Part shown: positions 35,953 through 46,722 of the stretch, one piece after another
How positions within the stretch are numbered: position 1 is the first letter of the stretch
Layout: every line of letters begins with the position of its first letter
Source: Phlegmacium glaucopus
Taxonomy: Eukaryota > Basidiomycota > Agaricomycetes > Agaricales > Cortinariaceae
Assembly (NCBI GenBank): GCA_015039465.1
Contig: MU130539.1
Coordinates: 109,231 to 173,230, forward strand
Reading direction: 5' to 3'
Length of the DNA: 64,000 nt
The notes under the pieces: generated by a model
What the model was told of the DNA's origin: nothing
The model's input: only the letters and a program-made list of their open reading frames with translations
Databases searched by the model: none
Made by a program: the position numbers and the translations under genes

Positions 35953-37159
35953 ATGTCTACACTTAACAAGAACAATTCAGGTGAGATCGACTAATAATTG
36001 TAATAGTAGTCAGAATTTATCATTATTACAGCTATCAAGCGTATCATGCAGGAAGCAAGAGAACTCGCCAACGACCCATGCACAGACTACTCCGCAGCCC
36101 CTTTAGAAGTGAGTTTCCTTCTCTATCGGAGCATAACAATTCATGACCTATCGTATTTTGCTATAGGACGATATCTTTGCGAGTATACATTCTAGCGCGC
36201 TTAAGATTATCTCCTTATCGTCTCTTCTATAGGAATGGCATTGCACTATTCGTGGTCCTACTGGCACTGAATATGAAGGCGGTCTCTATCATTTCCGTAT
36301 TCTTCTTCCTGCAGAATATCCATTTCGTCCACCCTCTATCATGATGCTTACCCCGAACGGCAGGTTTGAACTCAACTCTAAGGTATGCCTTGGCAGGAGA
36401 GTCATCGAGCGCAATTATTGATATGTTATATTTCACAGATATGCATCAGCTTTACTAATTGTAAGCAATCGTGGGTCCCAAGATTTTACCTGAATTGACG
36501 TCGAACGGTAGATCACGAGGAACTTTGGCAGCCCGCATGGGGTGTGCGAACGGGTGAGTTATCGCGCTGCTACTTGTAATCCTCACATATTCAACCTAGA
36601 CTAATTATAATTCACCCAGCTATTATCGGCCTTCAAGGTTTCTTTCCTCTGAAAGGACAGGCTGCGGTCGGCGTTGGGTCCATCGAATATCCTGCAGGTG
36701 AAAGGAAAAGATTGGCCTCTCTGTGAGTAATTGTTCCTCATCGGTTTTCATAATGTTTATGATACCGTTGTGCACACTAGATCCAGAGATTGGACTTGCC
36801 CACATTGTCAACAAACGAATCTGGAACTACTTCCAGATCCTCCCAGCCGTGAAGAGGAAGCGGGTCAGAAGAAATGGGGTATCGGGAATGTATTAGGATC
36901 ACAAATGCCTGATGAGCAATTGGTTGTTCCAGATGTCGGACCTGCCGAAGTTTCGAGTGCGACAAGTAAATCGACGGTATCAGGATCAGCGGAACATCTA
37001 TCTACAAGGCCGACTACGGAAGTAACTATCCCCGAGACGCCAAGATCAAGAGTGCAAGAGCCGAGACAGAGCAGCAAGAAGCCGCCTATGTTACTGGATA
37101 CCGCGATCTGCATTCTTCTTGTCCTACTATTTGCGATCATCTGCCGAAGAATAGTTTGA
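35953..37159 (+). CDS. ER tail-anchored ubiquitin-conjugating enzyme, UBE2J1 type
   Basis: E2 enzyme of the Ubc6/UBE2J family for ER-associated degradation. Exons give MSTLNKNNS, AIKRIMQEARELANDPCTDY, DDIF (12 bases, 36167-36178), EWHCTIRGPTGTEYEGGLYH, the TPNGRF motif that replaces HPN in this group, KICISFTNYHEELWQPAWGV with the catalytic Cys, and IGLQGFFPLKGQAAVGVGSI. A spacer with DWTCPHCQ resembles UBE2J1. The tail MLLDTAICILLVLLFAIICR is the membrane anchor, stop at 37157-37159. The intron after DDIF starts with GC (GCGAGT) and ends at 36232. Its WQPAW and GFFPLKGQAAVG blocks favour UBE2J1 over yeast-type Ubc6. Confidence 0.92.
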
Positions 37160-37217
37160 AGAAAAAAAGTCTCAAAATGTATATTGTTACTTGTAGTGTA
37201 AGACAATATAAAGCAGC

Positions 37218-37697
37218 ATGGCCTTTGAACTCAGAAACGTGCCTATGTCGACTACCACTACCATCCCTCGCAGGCACTCTCTTCGCATCCCTGCACAACC
37301 CCCTCCCATCCCCATCCCACCATCCCTGCGCGAATCTCCATATCTAAATGCATCCCTTTTCAATCACGATCTATCTTTACCTCGTTTACCCAGCGACGAG
37401 GACGAGCGATGGTTGCAGGACACCGTCCCTCTTACTCAGGGAGGAACAAGCACGAAAGGAGCTGTTGATCGCAAAGGCAGCATTCGTCGGTCTGGCCCTG
37501 ACAGCTCTCCAGGTCGTTCCTCCCCAACTACAGACAGATCAGATGGTGCAGGGGTACCGCCTCCACCATTATCTCCTCCCATCGTCCATAGGCGCATAAC
37601 CTCCACAACCAGACCCGATCGCGTTGCTCAGACTCGTTCAGAATCTCAACTGACATCCGCCCCGAAACCATTATTAATACACGAAACATCCACATGA
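37218..37697 (+). CDS. Proline/serine-rich disordered protein, unknown
   Basis: One open frame of 159 residues beginning MAFELRNVPMSTTTTIPRRH, with Pro-rich (PAQPPPIPIPPSL) and Ser/Arg-rich parts and no folded domain, membrane segment or signal peptide. It starts 58 bases after the E2 stop codon on the same strand. Low complexity and lack of introns make it uncertain; it might instead be 3' UTR of the E2 transcript. Confidence 0.4.
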   Translation: MAFELRNVPMSTTTTIPRRHSLRIPAQPPPIPIPPSLRESPYLNASLFNHDLSLPRLPSDEDERWLQDTVPLTQGGTSTKGAVDRKGSIRRSGPDSSPGRSSPTTDRSDGAGVPPPPLSPPIVHRRITSTTRPDRVAQTRSESQLTSAPKPLLIHETST

Positions 37698-38065
37698 TAG
37701 CTACAGCTATCGCCACAATCACCACATTCTACAATCCAGTCACTAAAATTTCTCGTTACGACATACTTCATGTGTTTTTTCCTGTATCTGGGGGAGCCAA
37801 AGCCGCTATATACGTATTCATTCATTCGGTATATTTGACAAGCCCTCATTATTCTTGCTATCTCATCATCATATTGTTGTACTCATCTACTTTATCCAAA
37901 CCCTTTCTATAGACAACTCACGAGGTTTTCAGTGAAGAACTGGTTCTTCCTTTCGTAATACTTACATACTAGTACTCACCCCTATATACGTTTTACGATA
38001 ATGTCAGGATTTCAAGTCGATCAATGCGTAAATTAGATAAACTACAGACATGGGCGTTTTCCCAT
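37698..38065. other. Convergent 3' intergenic region
   Basis: About 370 bases, T-rich, between the disordered protein and the 3' end of SF3A1. Nothing else was seen. Confidence 0.5.
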
Positions 38066-40748
38066 CTACTTTTTCTTTTGTTCACGGATACTGAACATCA
38101 GGAGATCCTCGTGCTCTAGATTGCTAGCCGCAATCGAAGACGAATTTGTGAGCATTTTCCCCTGATAAGATAACCGGATGCGAGACGCAGATATCGAACT
38201 GCCTGTATGATGCAAAATCCGGTCGCGAAGGGTTGACACTAGGAGGTTTAGTGGTAGATCAGGGACGGTGACAATCTGACCAGAGAGTTTCCATTCGGGT
38301 TTCGATGGGTCGCTGGGCATTTGAATGAGAAGGGAAATGGGGTGCTAGAAATTGAAAGGGTTAAAAAGATATTACGCAAACGAGGAAGGTGTCATTTACC
38401 GGATGCATAGCAATCCAATCGTCCTCAGGATACAATTGACCCCCAGGCAGCTTGGCTACTTTCTGTCTCTTCGCAGGCGGGATATCATCCGGCCCACCCT
38501 CCATTTCATCGGCTGATCGCACCATCCCCGCTTGTACACTTTGTATTACATTGTTAGCAGCTACTAGTGCGGCCATTCGTGTCGGGTGCATCGTCGGCGG
38601 TGCAGCACCTGTAGTAGATGCAGGCTGATAACCAAAGGGTTGAGCAGCATCCATGCCTTGGTAGTGCAAGGGCGGTAGCATCACTGGCGACTGGGTGTTG
38701 TACATGGAAGCGGGTTGTGGCCCGGATGAGACAGTAGCTGCCGAATACGCGCCCGAGTTCGCAGATTGGGGTGGCGCAGGTAGAGAAGCGGGGGCAGGAG
38801 GAAGTGTGGCAAGGGGCGGGGGAATAGCCGCGGGACCAATCCCAGGACCGATGGCATTGACTTCTTGCCTATTTTCAGTCCAGTCAATTGAAGTCACCAT
38901 GCCGCAGAAAAAAAAGAGGACGTACGGGCCAAGACCTTTTGCACGATGAATAGCGGCAATTTGTTCGTCGAAATTGACGTTCGTAGAATATCTGTCGAGT
39001 GTATTTGCTTTGCTGGCAGTATGTCCATCCCAAACAACTTTCTCTCTTTCCTTTCGCTTTTCTCTCTCCATTTCTTCCTCGCGTTTCCTTCGCTCCTCGT
39101 CAGTTTCTGTACCGAAGATATCCACACGCGTACGAGCAAGGTTTTGTAGTGAGGTAACGACGTTGGCACCTCTTTGCAGTTCCGAAGCTTGTGCTTTGCG
39201 AGCTTCAAGGTTATCACGTTGTTCTTTCCATTTGGGATCGAGCAACTCAATACGCATGTGTTCTTGAAGTTCGTCAACCGCAATTTGCTGTCCACAGATC
39301 GTACATGTCGTCATCGCTGATTTGCCCTTCTTATCTCCCACTGTTTCGTTTTTGTTAGCATTAGAAACATAAAATCAAGTAAAAAAAAAAGAGAAAGTGA
39401 GCATACATTTAGGGACATAATCTGTCCTGATCTTCATAGGTCCGGATGGGTTGAAGGTACTCGCTTGCATAGCCTGAGCATGCGCGATAGCTCTCTCTCT
39501 GATTTCCTCCTCCTTCTTCCTCCTCGCTGCAATGTCTTCTTCATCGTCACTCTGCTCCATTTCCGCGTCATCATCACCTCCGGCACCAGCACCCCCAACA
39601 GCAGCAGCGGCCTCTGCTTCGGCAGCTGCTTGCCGTGCACGATGTGCTTCAACATCATCGACCGTGTTTTCCATGATCATTGCCGCCATACGTTTTTGAG
39701 CGAGAGTCATGTTTTCTACTTCTTGCACGCTCATGGGTGGCGGTAACTCGGAATTGGCATCGACGGCGGTGAATTCAATGGTTTGCACAATTGCATAATC
39801 GTGCCAGTCGATTTCGGCAAAAGCCACTTGAATCTCGCAATTAACTTGATGTCGTTTAAAAACACAATGAAAGTACACGTACATCGCTCAGCTTCCTGGT
39901 CATCTTGTCGTTTTTTATCCTTCTCTCGTTTGTTCTTTTCCCATTTTGCATGTCTCCGTGCAATCTCAAGTGTCTCCCACCGCGCACTTGCCTGCGTTTG
40001 AGATTTTAGCTGTTCCAGCGTTTCCTTGTTAGGCTGGATGATTTTTGTATACTGCTCCACCAACCGATTGAAATAGCCAAACAAGGAATGTGTGGGCCGG
40101 AGAAAATCGAATTGGTAATTGCGTCCTTCTCGTGCGGAAAGACTAGCGAGAAACATACGTCCCCGTCGAGCAGTGAACAGGGCCGTTAGCTTCATTATAT
40201 CACTGAGGTACATGAAAAACTTTGTTAATATTGTAAGCAGAAAAAATAACTACACGTACAGATCAATAGCACTAATATTTGGGAGATCCATGATGAACTC
40301 TGGGAGTGGTGGTTCAAGTCCAAGATCAACTGGTTCCTTAGGTTCTGCTACTTCAGTTCCCTTGACGTCTTTAGGTGTATCATCTTCCAACTCTCCCTGG
40401 GCAACCTTTTCCATTTTATGTCGGTAGTAGCCATGATATGGATCAGCAGGGTTGAGGAAGGAGAACTTAGGGTCAGAGCGTTGACCTTCCCGAACTCTCT
40501 CCTCAAATTGGGGTGGATTGGCAGAGCGGGCAACAAATAATGCAGTTCTGTCAATTACGGCTTAAAATCGAATGTTGTGTCAGTAGTTGGACATGAAAAG
40601 TATATATGAAGAGCTCACACTTTATTTCTGGGGGAGGAAGAATAAGTCCACTAGTAAACCGTACAGCACCCGCTGGGTTCGGATCGGCCATGTCGTAGTC
40701 TGCATTGCCGTTCATATAAGGTCCATTCGTAATTGCGACGACTGCCAT
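38066..40748 (-). CDS. SF3A1: Splicing factor 3A subunit 1
   Basis: U2 snRNP component (yeast Prp21) needed for prespliceosome assembly. From 40748: MAVVAITNGPYMNGNADYDM, GLILPPPEIK, then SURP1 with DRTALFVARSANPPQFEERV and FSFLNPADPYHGYYRHKM, SURP2 with IMKLTALFTARRGRMFLASL and FDFLRPTHSLFGYFNRLVEQ, and the charged central part with an Ala/acidic tract near 39590. A CTICGQQIAVDELQEHMRI zinc-finger-like block lies near 39280. A Pro-rich linker leads to a nuclear-type basic block and the C-terminal ubiquitin-like domain (QIVTVPDLPLNLLVSTLRDR ... DLLMFSIREQKKK). Seven or more introns. The frame is open up to 40928, but that DNA is needed by the divergent mL60 gene, so 40748 is preferred. Confidence 0.94.
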
Positions 40749-40853
40749 GTCGAGGAGGTTTGAAGACAGACGCGGCAATCGTTTGGCAAATAAAGGCTGG
40801 AGCTTTTTTCTCACGCCCTGTACTCTCTTCTCCGTGTTCAGGACCGAAGTCTG

Positions 40854-41336
40854 ATGTTCGGCGCCTTCAGACCTACTAATGTGAACCTTGGAGGTCTCCT
40901 TTGGTATGCTAGCTTGAGAGGTGCTCAAATTTCCTCCTCCAATGACTCCTTAACCTAGGAAAACACCTTGGAAGCTGTCAGTGACACGGAAAGCAAACGC
41001 TCGAGCCCGGCTAAAAAAAGTTGACGCTGTAATCGAAGCAGTAAGAGCTAGCGGTATCGAATGTGCTTCTCTGGTGTGGCTCTGCGTTAAACCTTAATGA
41101 CGGTATCAACTTACAACCGTCTACTCCCATAGACACGCGCCCTAGAGCTCCCCAAAGAGCACGAAATGCCAGCCAAGGACAAATATACAGTGTTTAGCCC
41201 GCATGCGAGAGGCTATAGGAAGGGAATTCATAAGGTTCCAAAATGGACTCGGGTATGAAGATCTACGACCCCACCAGCCAGTGCTAACAACCCTTTACTG
41301 CAGTTAACTCTCAGGACAAATCCAAAAGGTTTCTGA
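40854..41336 (+). CDS. MRPL31: Mitochondrial ribosomal protein mL60, MRPL31-like
   Basis: Fungal-specific large-subunit mitoribosome protein. Four exons (40854-40903, 40959-41073, 41133-41252, 41304-41336) join in frame to 105 residues: [98 protein letters not shown]. This is the full mL60 pattern, basic throughout. Donors and acceptors are GT-AG and phases agree. It is divergent from SF3A1 with only 105 bases between start codons, and its 3' end faces CMS1. None of its exons is long enough to stand out alone. Confidence 0.93.
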
Positions 41337-41404
41337 CAACCAATCTCAAGAGCCTTCTTCGCATTCTTGTGCATATTATAGATCCCTATTATTCTACGTT
41401 GTAA

Positions 41405-42518
41405 TCAAAACAGGACTACCTGAATCTTCCCTTCCTTGATGCCCTTGAGGATTTGCGCGTGGTTCAAGATGGTTCCAAAAACTTCGTCCCTTGTTTCTGG
41501 GATGTCCAGCAAATTCCGAGTCGTTGTATCTTTGAATGTAATATCCAAAATGATATGGGAAAGGGCAGATACGTTGAGGGCATCTTAGCAGAAAGAGTTT
41601 CATTGAAAATTTTTGGCTGCAGAAGTTGTAAAAGCCTCACTTTTCTCGTTGAGCAGTTTTCCAAGCCTCCCTGGAGTCCCAACAGCGGATCCAATCTTTG
41701 TTTGTTTCAGATAAGTAACGTGTTGTGCCAATTTAAAATGTTTCGCAAATAATTTTGCAACATCGCCGCCCTTTTCGCCTCGCAGCCTTTTGTCCTTGAG
41801 AATTCGGGTAACGTCGGCTACTCTAAGGGCAGCACTTGCAACGTAGAGAAGCGTGGGTGCTCCATTGGACTTCGATTTTTGAGAAAGACGAGTATGCAAA
41901 CTGGGCAGCACTAGTATGTATTCGTTAGCAACGAATTAAGGTAAGGAATAGTGGGAGAAACATACTTTTCATGATAAAGCTAACAAGTTGGTCTAAAGTC
42001 CGTGGTTCTCTCCATGAAGTGGTGTCAACGATAGCTGATTCTGTCTAAACGTTAATTTGAGCTTGAACGCCTATGAAAACAGCTTCTCTACGCACCTGGA
42101 ATTTGAAGGTCGCCTAGTTCTATCACGGAAAGTTTTGGAAAGCTCTTAACTTGCATAGATGCGAGATAATTTGAAAGGTCGGAGGGACCTTGGGATGCAA
42201 TTGAGGACTCTTCCGGAATGACGGCTTCAACCAGCTTCCGCTTCTACTTTCAAAGACGATTAGCATACAAAGTAGAAGATCGAAACTCTCTCCCCATGAG
42301 CGTACTTTTGCTTTTTTTTCTTTCTCCTTGTCTTTTCTCTTGCGCTTTTTTGCAAGTAACAATGCGGAATCTGCAGCATTAGACGATGAGCCAGCCCTAT
42401 CATCTTCACTGTCCTGATTAACTTCGGTAATGAAGTGAGATGGTTCGTCTTCTCCCGACGATGCAATAAACTCGTCTATGACAAGATCGTCTTGAAGATC
42501 ATCGCCTCCAGGTTCCAT
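41405..42518 (-). CDS. CMS1: CMS1-like 90S pre-ribosome factor
   Basis: Nucleolar factor of the U3-containing 90S preribosome, related in fold to DEAD-box helicase domains. The start at 42518 gives MEPGGDDLQDDLVIDEFIAS, an acidic N-terminus, then a basic KKRKRKDKEKEKKAK tract. The core has VLPSLHTRLSQKSKSNGAPT, TLLYVASAALRVADVTRILK, GDVAKLFAKHFKLAQHVTYL and IGSAVGTPGRLGKLLNEK, and it ends LSHIILDITFKDTTTRNLLD ... EGKIQVVLF with stop at 41405. GTPGRL resembles helicase motif Ib, but there is no Walker A motif, as is normal for Cms1. Five introns. Divergent from the exonuclease gene. Confidence 0.88.
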
Positions 42519-42635
42519 AATGTAGAACTGTACTGAAGTGATGCTTGGACGAGTCGGAGCAAGTGAAGAAAGTCTGGGTCACGTGCCTTATAAATTGATT
42601 CCATCCAACGTTGCTCTGATGCTGATACTTAAAGG

Positions 42636-44019
42636 ATGCCCTCAAAATCGATTCGTTTGTCTGCCTTGACTGAGTATTCATTTTGGTCGAGGATCGGAGT
42701 CCCGGATAACAGGCTGATGCAACAAGGCTTAATATTCATGTTAACAGCATGTCTTATACGCCTTTTCATGCGAAAAATATACCGGAGACAACATATACAA
42801 GTCCCTTTGGAAGCACCCCGTCAGAACCATACTCCTTTATCTGCTGCCCGTGACTTTTTCTTCAAGTTGATCCATAAAAATCCTCCTGCTGAGGTTGTAA
42901 TCCCTATACCACAACTCCCATCGTCCAGCCAAAATAATGTACGCCCTACGAAGATGGTTCCAGTATCAATTCCATTCAAAGGTCCGCGTATCAAACAACC
43001 CTATGACGTATTTCTTGTATTGGATATTGAAGGCACCTGCGATCGGGGCACTACCTTCAATTATCCAAATGAAATCATCGTGCGTACTAATGACATCCTA
43101 GAAAAACATGTATCAGTGTAGATGATCATTCTAGGAGTTGCCTGTTTGTATGCTACGCTGGACGGACAAAAAGGACGACGGCAGGGCAAGCGCGCTGGAA
43201 CTTGTTGACGAGTTTCGGGCACTTGTTCGACCTACGTGGAGACCGACGCTCTCTGCGTTTTGTACGCAATTGACGGGTATCACACAGGTCGGTGCATTAT
43301 CTTCCGTCTCTTGCCAACGCTAATGAGTCATCAGGCGCAAGTTGATGCTGCACCACTATTCCCAGAAGTGTTGGTCAAACTGGAAGCATTTTTAGTCAGG
43401 AATGGGCTCATAGACGCGCAGACAGGGAAACGACTTGTACAGTTTTGTTGGTGCAGTGATGGACCGTTCGACGTTCGCGATTTCGTTGTCAAACAGTGCT
43501 TTATATCTAAGGTCGGTGTAAATCTTCTCATATGCCGTCTATATCTTGTAGATACTTCGAGGTCAGATGAAAATACCAGCTTGGTTTCGGGGCGATGTAC
43601 TGGACGTCAGAACTTTAGTCGTTCAGTCGATATTAATCTCAGATGTATGTCTTAATGTGACTTTCAACTCAACGGGCTGATACTCCCACCCCACCCCCCA
43701 CAGAGCGCGCATGCTGCAAACCGGCGCTCTATGAACATTCCTGCTCAATTAAAGGCCCTCGGATTACCTGCCTTTGAAGGCCGACAGCACAGTGGAATTG
43801 ACGTCAGTACACGGCTCCCGGGTTCTCTTATTTCTATGGAGATAGATAGCGCTGACACGGCTACTTCTTTGTTCGTAGGATAGCCGCAACATTGCCAAGA
43901 TCATTACCGAACTTGCTCGGCGGGACGTGTGTCTTTTTCCAAATACCAAAATGCATCCAGGCAGGAGATGGCCGTGGATGGGAAAATCTGGCCATGTTTT
44001 GGAGGATCGTCTGACATGA
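42636..44019 (+). CDS. ERI1: ERI1-like DEDDh 3'-5' exoribonuclease with N-terminal membrane segment
   Basis: Exonuclease of the ERI1/3'hExo group, known for trimming histone mRNA, 5.8S rRNA and small RNA ends. Residues 28-45 (RLMQQGLIFMLTACLIRLFM) look like a membrane segment or mitochondrial signal-anchor, preceded by a basic N-terminus. The nuclease domain has VFLVLDIEGTCD (first D and E), WCSDGPFDVRDF (second D) and QHSGIDDSRNIAKI (H and last D), so all DEDDh residues are present. It ends KSGHVLEDRLT at 44019. Introns near 43080, 43288, 43515, 43650 and 43810. No SAP domain is seen at the N-terminus, unlike animal ERI1. The exact substrate is unknown. Confidence 0.87.
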
Positions 44020-44449
44020 CGATTACGACTTCTTTTTGTACCATTACCTCGGAACTCTTGGCTCAAATCACACTTTTCCTACTACAAACAATTGATCTAT
44101 GCCGTCCGATAATCATTGAAATATTTAACTATTAAATTATCACACTTCCCCTACTCTACTGACTGGTTGTTTCGCGGCAGCCATGCACAAAAGTCTAGCA
44201 AGCAGACTTGCGTCAATTACAGCTAGAGAATGGGGAAGTACCCATACATAGTGCCTTGAAGCTCCGGGAAGTAATTGTCCATGAAAGATTACGAACACGT
44301 ATATATGGCTGGCTATTGATACAGTCTGGCATCCGGGTTCAAGCGTAATGTAATGTGAATAAATCTATTGCCAAAGTGGGCCGTCTCTCTGATCCAAGAC
44401 CCAACGATAAATATATGTTGATGTAAATCTGCGAAAGTGAATGGCTTTT
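44020..44449. other. Convergent 3' intergenic region
   Basis: About 430 bases between the exonuclease and the TmpA-like gene. No feature was recognised. Confidence 0.5.
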
Positions 44450-46722
44450 TCACTACAGCATCCGTTAGCATAGTTCAAGAGGTCTGAAAATAGACAATAC
44501 GTACGAAATCCCACAGTGTGCCAAAGCAAGGGATGTTGTTTTCCTTGCACCCCTGCATGATCTCTGTGTTTCCGATATAATTCGATGTAATAAAAACCAC
44601 TATGGGAATGTCAGTATCAAAATACTGAAATTCAGGGAAATTTTGAAGACTCACCCTCAGCGTTCCAGTAAGTGTAAGCCTCCTTCAAAATTTTGATGGA
44701 GTCTGGACGACCTCCTCGGGCTTTACTATCCCAAAGTAGTAGACGTTCGGGTCCGATATGCTTGTGGATTAGCCCACTGATAGTCGGTCCGAATGTCTTT
44801 TCTTGTTCAGAGCCTTGAGGAGTATGAGTCAGATCCAAGTATGCTGCGCATCATGCCACCACGCGTACCTATCCATATCAGATACCTAGGTTTAAGCGGA
44901 TTAGCATTCGTCCCCCAAAATGATAAAACGGGTATCTTACCAGTAAGGTGATTGGAGACACGTGGAGAGAGCAGCACCGATACCAGTGCCAGTGCATATG
45001 CGGATACCGCGCTTGTATAACGTCGATGTGTTGGAGACGCCGGCAAACTGAAATTTTTAAGTTCACATACGAAAATAATTCAACAAGCTCTATCCGTACC
45101 TTTAGTTCACGAGTCCAGAGCGTCTTTGGTGGATTCTGGACGAGACTACGTGTGAAATCGCCTTGGGTATCGAGTTATTATTTTAAAAATTCCTCCAGTC
45201 GCTGGGTTGACATACCTTGGACGCCAGCAATCATGTAGTGGTATTTTGCGTGGCGGCTTTCACTGAATAGTAACAGATTATACGTCTGTGTCATTTATGA
45301 AAATGGCTGGGACTCACGAAATGATTCCGAATGCATGATACTCCATGATCGAGGAGCGACTGATTCGCCCCAAAAGTCCTTGTTGCATTCCACGCTTAAA
45401 CCGAATAATGGCGACTTTTGCTGAAGGCTGATAACATATTTTTAAACACGGCTGGAGTCCAGATATCGGAGCTTCGCTTACTAGTTCAATGTCTACCGGT
45501 ACTTCTCGAACAAAACACCAGGGGAGTGCGATGCTAAATATACCTTGGTGTGAATTATGCTGGACACTTTTCAACTAATCAGGAACATACAAGACTGTCA
45601 TTCCCATAGTGAACCAGAAATCTTGGTGGCGAACTAGATCAACGCCATTCAGATTCCATGAGCGAGTGGTAGGGTTATAGGTATCGCCAAGGATAACAAA
45701 AACCCCTGATAGGTTGTGAATAATAAAAAATGGAACATATGATAGAAAACAAACATGTGCAGATTAGACCGATCCATCCAACGAAGCGATGGTGGCGTTC
45801 GAACACGCTGAATTTTGGATTTGTCAAATTAAAATAAATGATAGCACGCGTATTCACTTACTTGTGGTGAGTATTTCGTACCCAAGGGAAAGCGCTTAGC
45901 GCACTGATCATTACGGCGAGGTTGGTGACTACTCCCATGACTAGGACTGCGTCGTGGGTGACATCGAGATGCCGGAAGTTGTTGACCACCTTGAAGAGCA
46001 ACCATATTACTCCTGATAATGCACAACCGCTGTGAATCCCGCCAAGATGCTGCGGAAAATGTCAATAGACGTCAAGGTATCAAGGGGGAGTGACAGCTTA
46101 CTTGGAGTACGGAGGTACAACCCAACCGGAACCACAGAGGAGTCCACTAAAAGTGAAATCAGGTAAGAATAAGGATAATTACGCTATAAAACTTGTACGA
46201 ACCTTGGCGAACAAAGTATTTACGAACAGATACAGTAAGCGGCCGAATACCTCATTGCGCATCAAGATTGCGACGTTGAAATTTGCGACAACGATGGCAC
46301 CAGAGTACTTGACACCATAGGGGAAATGACCTGATGCCGCCAAGGCGAGACCAATCATATTGAAACCGAAACAAAAGGTAAAGAATTTCCTGGGGAAGAG
46401 AAAGACTGAGAATTTGCGTCTGTTGCAAAGGAAAAGTAACGTACCTGTATGTATTGAACCAAAGCACCCACAGAATCCATATCGGCACCTTTTTCTTTGG
46501 CTTGGTGGGTGGCTTAGAAGGCTTGGTAGCAACTACGACCTCCTTCGTCGTTGTGGTAACAGCAGGATCTTTCTCTTTAGATGCTGGAAACGCGGAGGAG
46601 ATGTTAAGAGTGGGTAGTGGGGCCTTGGCATCGCCATTGTAAGGCAGCTGTACTGTTAGGGAGTCGAGTAGGCCTTTCTCGGGATCAACTGCCTGGGGAA
46701 GTTCTTTGAGCTCTTCAGACAT
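44450..46722 (-). CDS. tmpA: TmpA-like integral membrane flavoprotein
   Basis: Fungal membrane oxidoreductase-like protein of the TmpA family; in Aspergillus nidulans TmpA regulates asexual sporulation. From 46722: MSEELKELPQAVDPEKGLLD, a Lys/Pro-rich linker (TKPSKPPTKPKKKVPIWILW), then several membrane helices (FCFGFNMIGLALAASGHFPY, VVTNLAVMISALSAF, VFERHHRFVGWIGLI). The C-terminal cytosolic part resembles ferredoxin-reductase folds: VAIIRFKRGMQQGLLGRISR, MEYHAFGIIS, HYMIAGVQGDFTRSLV, FAGVSNTSTLYKRGIRICTG-TGIGAALS (nucleotide loop), LLLWDSKARGGRPD and CFGTLWDF. After LWDF a GTACGT donor is followed by an acceptor directly before TGA (44450-44452); without splicing, a few more residues would be added. 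About ten introns. Confidence 0.85.

Noticed and set aside
40749..40928. Upstream extension of SF3A1 in the same open frame
   Set aside because: The DNA holds the first exon of mL60 in the opposite direction, and the family start at MAVVAITNG-type sequence fits 40748.
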